Positions 59,447-64,000 of a DNA stretch of 64,000 nt are shown piece after piece (the stretch's first letter is position 1; every line of letters starts with the position of its first letter). The position numbers and the translations under genes were made by a program. The DNA comes from an uncultured Psychroserpens sp. GTDB lineage: Bacteria > Bacteroidota > Bacteroidia > Flavobacteriales > Flavobacteriaceae. The stretch is from the NCBI RefSeq assembly GCF_947501425.1, contig NZ_CANMVN010000005.1:1-64000 (forward strand), given 5' to 3'. The notes beneath the pieces were generated by a model. That model saw nothing but the letters and a program-made list of their open reading frames with translations. It was not told where the DNA came from and ran no database searches.

Positions 59447-59782
59447 ATGGAAAAACAACAATTACCTAATTCAACGCTAATACTTGTATTTGGAATAATA
59501 TCAATTGTATTATGTTGGTGCTATGGAATCATAGGTATTCCTTTATCAATTATAGCATTAGTCCTTGCTTCTAAAGCGAAGAAGACTTACATGGAAGAAC
59601 CTGAATTATATACTGGTTATCAAAACATGAATATTGGTAAGATATTAGCAATTATAGGATTAATACTTAACGTATTGTTCTTATGTTACGTTATTTATAT
59701 TCTCTCTCAAATTGGATGGGATGCTCTTAATGATCCTGAACTATTAATGGAGCGAATGGAAGAAATGAAAGCTCAAAATTAG
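59447..59782 (+). CDS. CCC-motif membrane protein
   Basis: The 111-residue protein has two hydrophobic segments (TLILVFGIISIVLCWCYGII, IPLSIIALVLASKAKK; later ILAIIGLILNVLFLCYVIYIL) and a Cys pair in LCWCYG. The family is named for a Cys-rich CCC motif; here the motif is reduced to C-x-C. A Met/Glu-rich cytoplasmic tail ends the protein (LLMERMEEMKAQN). It is co-expressed with the DUF2752 gene. Function unknown. Confidence 0.85.
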   Translation: MEKQQLPNSTLILVFGIISIVLCWCYGIIGIPLSIIALVLASKAKKTYMEEPELYTGYQNMNIGKILAIIGLILNVLFLCYVIYILSQIGWDALNDPELLMERMEEMKAQN

Positions 59783-59786
59783 AAAT

Positions 59787-59820
59787 AAAAAAAACCTCAA
59801 TTTTCATTGAGGTTTTTTTT
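59787..59820. terminator. Bidirectional terminator, CCC-motif gene / rocD
   Basis: AAAAAAACCTCAAT / ATTGAGGTTTTTTTT with a 4-base loop. Confidence 0.92.
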
Positions 59821-59837
59821 ATACTTGTTTATCATGT

Positions 59838-61118
59838 TTACACTTCGAAAGCTTTCAATGTTTTAGTAATTATTGATACGCAATCTAATAATTGCTCCTT
59901 AGTCATAACTAAAGGAGGTGCAAAACGAATGATGTTTCCATGAGTTGGTTTGGCTAATAAGCCATTATCACGTAATGCTAAACAAATATTCCATGCGGTG
60001 TCACTATCTTCATCGTCATTGATGACAATAGCATTTAACAGACCTTTACCACGAACCAATTTTACAATTGAGCTTGTTTCTATGTACTTGTTCATTTCAC
60101 TTCTGAATAATTCGCCTAATTGATAAGCATTCTCGGCAAGTCTCTCTTCTTTTACAACTTCTAATGCTGCAATTGCTACAGCTGCTGCAATTGGATTTCC
60201 TCCAAAAGTGCTTCCATGGTTTCCTGGCTGGATCACATTCATGATCTCATTATTAGCCATAACAGCTGATACTGGATACAATCCTCCGCTTAAGGCTTTA
60301 CCTAACACCAATACATCTGGCTTTACATCTGGTGTCCCAGAGCAATCTTTATTTGCACAACTACAGTTTCCGCAACTGGCTAATAACCTTCCGGTTCTTG
60401 CAATTCCTGTCTGTACTTCATCAGCAATAAAGAGTACATTATATTTCTCACATAATGCCTTAGCTTCTCTAAGATAGTTTTCACTTGGCACATACACACC
60501 AGCTTCACCTTGAATTGGCTCTACCATAAATCCAGCAACATTAGGATTTGTACTTAAAACATCTTCCAAAGCCTTGAGATCGTCATACTCTACTTTTATA
60601 AATCCATCCGTATAAGGACCGAAGTTTTTTCTTGCAACCGGATCATTTGAGAATGAAATAATAGTGGTTGTTCTTCCGTGGAAATTATTCTTACAAACAA
60701 CGATTTCAGCTTTATTTAAATCAATTCCTTTAACCTCATAAGCCCATTTTCTACAAAGTTTCAAAGCAGTTTCAACAGCTTCTGCACCCGAATTCATAGG
60801 AAGCATTTTGTCAAATTTGAAGTACTGAGTGGCATACTTTTCATATTTCCCAAGCATGTCATTGTAAAATGCTCTTGAAGTTAAGGTTAATCGTTGCGCT
60901 TGCTCAATCATTGCATTAACGATCTTGGGGTGACAATGCCCTTGGTTTAAAGATGAATAAGCAGATAAGAAGTCGTAATATTTCTTCCCTTCTACATCCC
61001 AAACGTACACTCCTTTTCCTTTCGATAAAACTACAGGAAGCGGATGATAATTCTGAGCGCCATACTTGTTTTCTAGTGCCATCGCTTCTTGCGATGAAAT
61101 GTGGTCTAAAACAGCCAT
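59838..61118 (-). CDS. rocD: Ornithine aminotransferase with a Cys-rich insert
   Basis: RocD transfers the delta-amino group of ornithine to 2-oxoglutarate, giving glutamate semialdehyde, in arginine breakdown or proline synthesis. The 426-residue enzyme has the PLP motifs [41 protein letters not shown] and the PLP Lys 274 in LGKALSGG. Between DEVQTG and the Lys is a short insert with four cysteines (249, 252, 254, 259; [11 protein letters not shown]) that most ornithine aminotransferases lack. It is monocistronic, with a 17-base palindrome about 130 bases upstream. Confidence 0.95.
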   Translation of the reverse strand: MAVLDHISSQEAMALENKYGAQNYHPLPVVLSKGKGVYVWDVEGKKYYDFLSAYSSLNQGHCHPKIVNAMIEQAQRLTLTSRAFYNDMLGKYEKYATQYFKFDKMLPMNSGAEAVETALKLCRKWAYEVKGIDLNKAEIVVCKNNFHGRTTTIISFSNDPVARKNFGPYTDGFIKVEYDDLKALEDVLSTNPNVAGFMVEPIQGEAGVYVPSENYLREAKALCEKYNVLFIADEVQTGIARTGRLLASCGNCSCANKDCSGTPDVKPDVLVLGKALSGGLYPVSAVMANNEIMNVIQPGNHGSTFGGNPIAAAVAIAALEVVKEERLAENAYQLGELFRSEMNKYIETSSIVKLVRGKGLLNAIVINDDEDSDTAWNICLALRDNGLLAKPTHGNIIRFAPPLVMTKEQLLDCVSIITKTLKAFEV

Positions 61119-61245
61119 TTTAAAATAATTTAAGGTTTATGCCTCTCAATCAACAAGGCATCGTTTGACATTACAATTAATGCAAACATTAATAATTAAA
61201 TCTCGCATTGCGAGGAAAATAACTATTCCTTATCTACCTTTATCC

Positions 61246-61262
61246 TTTCGAAGAGTTCGAAA
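61246..61262. promoter_or_regulatory. 17-base palindrome upstream of rocD
   Basis: TTTCGAA-GAG-TTCGAAA, perfect 7-base arms. It lies between rocD and the DUF6768 gene, about 130 bases before the rocD start. The surrounding 212-base gap contains a short hairpin CTCGC-ATT-GCGAG (from 61203) and no coding frame. Confidence 0.4.
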
Positions 61263-61330
61263 ATTCAGCGTGGGAAAGAAATCATCCCTAGAGTCTGCAA
61301 ATTAATAAATATTAATTGCTTCTTAAAATG

Positions 61331-61717
61331 TTATTGTGACATTTTTCCTGATAGCGACGAAACCTGTAATTCCAAGCGTTTCATCTCTCTTAACAATGCA
61401 TTTTTATCCATCTGCATCCAGGCAAAGATTTTTAACATACTCACTCCAATTAAAAACACTAAACTGCCTAAACCCCATTTCAATAATGCTTTTATTTCCA
61501 CAGCATCAAAAAAGTTAATCACACAATAGATAAAAAGTCCGAAAAACACTAAGGTCATCATATTCATCAGGATAAGAATCCATTTGTTTTTTCCTTTGAA
61601 TAATCCACCTATCATACCAAGAACATTCTGTTCTTCTAAGGAATTATAAAATTTGGTTTCCTCTTCTGTTAGAGTTTCTTTTATGAGTTTATCAATATCT
61701 TCCATGTTAGTTTTCAT
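61331..61717 (-). CDS. DUF6768 membrane protein
   Basis: The 128-residue protein has an acidic N-terminal helix (MEDIDKLIKETLTEEETKFYNS), the family block EEQNVLGMIGGLFKGKNKW, two transmembrane helices (ILILMNMMTLVFFGLFIYCVI, WGLGSLVFLIGVSMLKIFAW) and a Lys/Arg/Glu-rich coiled coil (ALLREMKRLELQVSSL). DUF6768 genes usually follow ECF sigma genes, as here (48 bases after). An anti-sigma or sigma-modulating role is plausible but unproven. Confidence 0.87.
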   Translation of the reverse strand: MKTNMEDIDKLIKETLTEEETKFYNSLEEQNVLGMIGGLFKGKNKWILILMNMMTLVFFGLFIYCVINFFDAVEIKALLKWGLGSLVFLIGVSMLKIFAWMQMDKNALLREMKRLELQVSSLSGKMSQ

Positions 61718-61765
61718 AATTTTATTTTTTAGTATTTCCGTGTTTACAGAAACGATGTTACTATT

Positions 61766-62314
61766 TTAGGTTTTATCTTTTAAAATCTGTTTTAATTTTT
61801 CTCTTGCGTGAAACAATCTCGATTTAACAGTTCCTACGGAAATATCAAGAGTTTTACTAATATCTTTTAATGAATAACTTTCTGTGTAAAACAACTTGAC
61901 CACCATTTGCTGTTGCTCTGACAACGCTTTGACAGCTTGCAGGAGTGATGCTTTTAACTGTTCATCATCATTGCCAGAATCAGTATTCTCATCTTCAGCT
62001 ATGGAGTATTCCAACTCTTGATCCTTATGACGTTTTCTAACTTGTTGTCGTAAAGCATCAAAAGATTTCGAACATACGATACGTAAAGCCCAAGCTCCAA
62101 AACTATTCACATCTTTGAGTTTATCAAGCTTATCAATAATCACCTGCCAGGACTCTTGAGCAATATCTTTAGCTAACTCTGGATCTTTAACAATCCAAAA
62201 TGCTTTTTGACAAAACGTAAGATGCCAACGCTTCACCAATTTGGCCATAGCACTTTTATCTCCCAATAAGTAAGCTTTTACCAGTGCTGCATCTGTATGT
62301 TGATCTCTTTTCAA
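61766..62314 (-). CDS. ECF-type RNA polymerase sigma factor (second copy type)
   Basis: The 182-residue protein starts at TTG 62314, directly after the in-frame stop of the SRPBCC gene; no other start precedes region 2. Region 2 (VKRWHLTFCQKAFWIVKD, LAKDIAQESWQVII, FGAWALRIVCSKSFDAL) and region 4 (LSEQQQMVVKLFYTESYSLK, SVGTVKSRLFHAREKL) are clear. The linker is very acidic (AEDENTDSGNDDEQ). It belongs to a different subgroup from the sigma gene at 17561. Its operon is SRPBCC - sigma - DUF6768. Confidence 0.93.
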   Translation of the reverse strand: MKRDQHTDAALVKAYLLGDKSAMAKLVKRWHLTFCQKAFWIVKDPELAKDIAQESWQVIIDKLDKLKDVNSFGAWALRIVCSKSFDALRQQVRKRHKDQELEYSIAEDENTDSGNDDEQLKASLLQAVKALSEQQQMVVKLFYTESYSLKDISKTLDISVGTVKSRLFHAREKLKQILKDKT

Positions 62315-62821
62315 TTAAACCTGTTTCGTTTTGGATAATTTTCGTTTGTAGATTGACCGCAAACATCTAACCCAAAAACTGTGTGACGTTTCTTTATTTT
62401 CTGAAAGAAACTGATTTTCGACTTTGTCAAAAGCATCTTCAATTAAAGCATCGTGCAGCCATCTTATCATGGTGATCCACAATATATATCCTTTTATTGA
62501 TGTCTTCATTCGTATCTCATGTCTAATTTCTGTTGAATCCTCAGAAACACTTTCGATGACAAGCTCGTGAGTTCCGTAAAATCCGTCAGGTTTTAAAAAT
62601 TTGAACTTAATACGACAACCAGGTTCAAACTCAATAATGGTGTATCTTATACGTCCATGACCTCCATTATTTCCAATTTGGAGTCCGTCTTTAAATTTCA
62701 TTGCAGGCCAATTCTCTTTTGGCCAAATCCTATCATTTTTTGTAGCTAATGTGTCAAATAATTGAGATACGAATGCCTTAGGCTGATCAATCAAACGTGT
62801 ATGTTGGTTAATAACTTTCAT
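62315..62821 (-). CDS. SRPBCC (START-like) family protein
   Basis: The 168-residue protein begins INQHTRLIDQPKAFVSQLFD and has the SRPBCC pattern of strands and a long C-terminal helix (WLHDALIEDAFDKVENQF), with GHGRIRYTIIEFEPGCRI and LVIESVSEDSTEIRHEIRM in the middle. A basic tail (RCLRSIYKRKLSKTK) ends it. SRPBCC domains bind hydrophobic ligands or lipids. It directly precedes the ECF sigma gene (stop and TTG adjacent), so a ligand-linked input to that sigma is conceivable. Confidence 0.87.
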   Translation of the reverse strand: MKVINQHTRLIDQPKAFVSQLFDTLATKNDRIWPKENWPAMKFKDGLQIGNNGGHGRIRYTIIEFEPGCRIKFKFLKPDGFYGTHELVIESVSEDSTEIRHEIRMKTSIKGYILWITMIRWLHDALIEDAFDKVENQFLSENKETSHSFWVRCLRSIYKRKLSKTKQV

Positions 62822-62927
62822 ACTTTAAAGACGCAGAAAAATAAAAAAGGTTCATATTATTCAGAAGTTTTTTAAAGATAATTCTATTTACATACATTTT
62901 ATCTGTAACGATTATTATTTTTGCGGT

Positions 62928-64000
62928 ATGGCAAGACGAAAAAATAAAAGGCAAATCTTTGAGCATGTTGAAGTCATAGATGCTGGAGCTAAAGGCAAAA
63001 CAATTGGTAAGGCTCCGGATGGACGTGTGATCTTTTTACCTAATGCTGTTCCTGGCGATGTTGTGGATGTGCAAACCTTTAAAAAGCGTAAAGCTTATTT
63101 TGAGGGTAAAGCCATTAAATTTCACAGCTTATCCAATAAGCGTACAGAACCAAAATGTGAACATTTTGGAGTTTGTGGTGGCTGTAAATGGCAGGATATG
63201 GAATACAAATATCAGTTAGAATACAAACAAAAAGAAGTGACCAATAACTTGATTCGTCTTGGTCATTTAGACTTACCAGAGGTGACACCTATTCTAGGTT
63301 CGGAAGAGCAATACTTCTATCGTAATAAAATGGAATTTTCATTTAGCGATAGTCGCTGGCTAACTCAAGAAGAAATTGAATCTGATAGAGATCTTGGTGA
63401 TCGAAATGCGCTTGGATTTCACATTCCAGGAATGTGGGATAAGATTTTGGATATTGATAAATGTTGGTTACAGCAAGATCCTTCAAATGCGATTAGAAAT
63501 GAAGTAAAACGTTTTTCTGTTGAAAACGGTTTAGAATTTTTTAATACCAGAAACCAAACTGGTTTTCTAAGAACGATGATGGTTCGTACTTCTACCACAG
63601 GAGATCTGATGGTCATGCTGCAGTTTTTCAAAGAACATAAAGAACATCGCGAATTATTACTCAACCACATAGCAGAGCAATTTCCGCAGATTAGTTCTTT
63701 ACAATATGTTATTAATAGTAAGGCTAACGATACCATCTATGATCAGGAAGTGATTTGTTATAAAGGACAGGATCACATCTTTGAAGAGATGGAAGGTTTA
63801 AAATTTAAGATCAATGCAAAATCGTTCTATCAAACCAATTCTTTACAAGCCTATGAGCTCTATAAAATTACTCGTGATTTTGCTGGCTTAACTGGTGATG
63901 AACTTGTATACGACTTATATACAGGAACAGGTACTATTGCTCAGTTTGTAGCTAAACAAGCTCATCGGGTAATTGGAGTTGAAGCCATTCCTGATGCCAT
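62928..64000 (+). CDS. rlmD: 23S rRNA (uracil-1939-C5)-methyltransferase RlmD, 3' truncated
   Basis: This frame runs from ATG 62928 to the end of the window without a stop, so the end of the gene is missing (about 357 residues seen). It has a basic start (MARRKNKRQ), a TRAM domain, the iron-sulfur Cys cluster CEHFGVCGGC (Cys 77, 83, 86), AKSFYQTNSLQA and the SAM motif YDLYTGTGTIAQF. RlmD/RumA methylates a uracil of 23S rRNA. A TATTTTTG -7-like element ends only 4 bases before the ATG, so the mRNA may be leaderless. Homologues are around 460-480 residues, so roughly a quarter is missing. Confidence 0.93.
   Translation, partial: MARRKNKRQIFEHVEVIDAGAKGKTIGKAPDGRVIFLPNAVPGDVVDVQTFKKRKAYFEGKAIKFHSLSNKRTEPKCEHFGVCGGCKWQDMEYKYQLEYKQKEVTNNLIRLGHLDLPEVTPILGSEEQYFYRNKMEFSFSDSRWLTQEEIESDRDLGDRNALGFHIPGMWDKILDIDKCWLQQDPSNAIRNEVKRFSVENGLEFFNTRNQTGFLRTMMVRTSTTGDLMVMLQFFKEHKEHRELLLNHIAEQFPQISSLQYVINSKANDTIYDQEVICYKGQDHIFEEMEGLKFKINAKSFYQTNSLQAYELYKITRDFAGLTGDELVYDLYTGTGTIAQFVAKQAHRVIGVEAIPDA

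Noticed and set aside
1-64000. CRISPR arrays, insertion sequences, rRNA or tRNA genes
   Set aside because: No regularly spaced direct repeats, transposase genes, terminal inverted repeats or cloverleaf-like non-coding stretches were seen on reading through; gaps between genes are all under 300 bases.

Overview
The window is a single contiguous piece of an AT-rich chromosome from a member of the Flavobacteriaceae (Bacteroidota), most like a marine genus. The evidence is consistent across the window: type IX secretion (T9SS) sorting domains of both type A and type B, a PorP/SprF-like protein, PorQ, many short secreted beta-barrels, flavobacterial families such as DUF6768 and the CCC-motif/DUF2752 pair, no obvious Shine-Dalgarno sequences, and promoters of the Bacteroidota form TTG-N19/20-TAnnTTTG. 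I saw no phage, insertion sequence, CRISPR array, tRNA or rRNA, and every gene looks intact except the two cut by the window ends. No gene-free stretch exceeds 300 bases.

Layout. 1-4042: end of a repetitive type B T9SS surface protein, then a PorP/SprF-like protein and an OmpA/PD40 protein, a typical adhesin-anchoring trio. 4122-9209: a small orphan, a CAP-domain lipoprotein with a repeat-rich promoter region, pdxH, and a pyrR-pyrB-STAS-like-rnz run. 9334-17330: rpsA with a clear promoter and leader hairpin, a Kbp-like LysM protein, then the minus-strand genes lon, LysM protein, porQ and cmk. 17561-20537: an ECF sigma operon with a probable anti-sigma and two repeat-built secreted beta proteins. 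20619-24503: two lipoproteins sharing one 5' cassette, a UMF1-family transporter and an M48 lipoprotein. 24603-35246: a maltose-1-phosphate (GlgE-route) alpha-glucan cluster: GlgM/GlgA-like synthase, glgC, glgE, maltokinase, glgB and a GH31 glucosidase, with no treS.

35402-43520: msrB, a DinB-like protein, lpdA, aroQ, four small outer-membrane barrels each with its own terminator, xerD and a PAS histidine kinase. 43566-45982: rny, a 182-nt structured RNA that I read as flavobacterial 6S RNA, zapA and a ZapB-like coiled-coil gene. 46268-51361: an M23 peptidase, a TonB-dependent receptor and a Cys-rich secreted partner. 51497-57245: a transmembrane TPR/HTH regulator, a cysteine desulfurase, a TSP3-repeat lipoprotein, an Smr protein and an S74-chaperone protein. 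57268-62821: a type A T9SS cargo protein, the DUF2752/CCC pair, rocD with a Cys-rich insert, and a second ECF operon with DUF6768 and SRPBCC genes. 62928-end: rlmD, cut by the window.

The least expected signals are (i) a recurrent intergenic motif around TTTCATCGA, clustered upstream of the CAP lipoprotein and again beside a palindrome just upstream of an outer-membrane-protein promoter 35 kb away, (ii) the 6S-like RNA downstream of zapA, (iii) the trehalose-independent GlgE cluster with a repeated intergenic motif, and (iv) paired-cysteine membrane and secreted proteins without known function.
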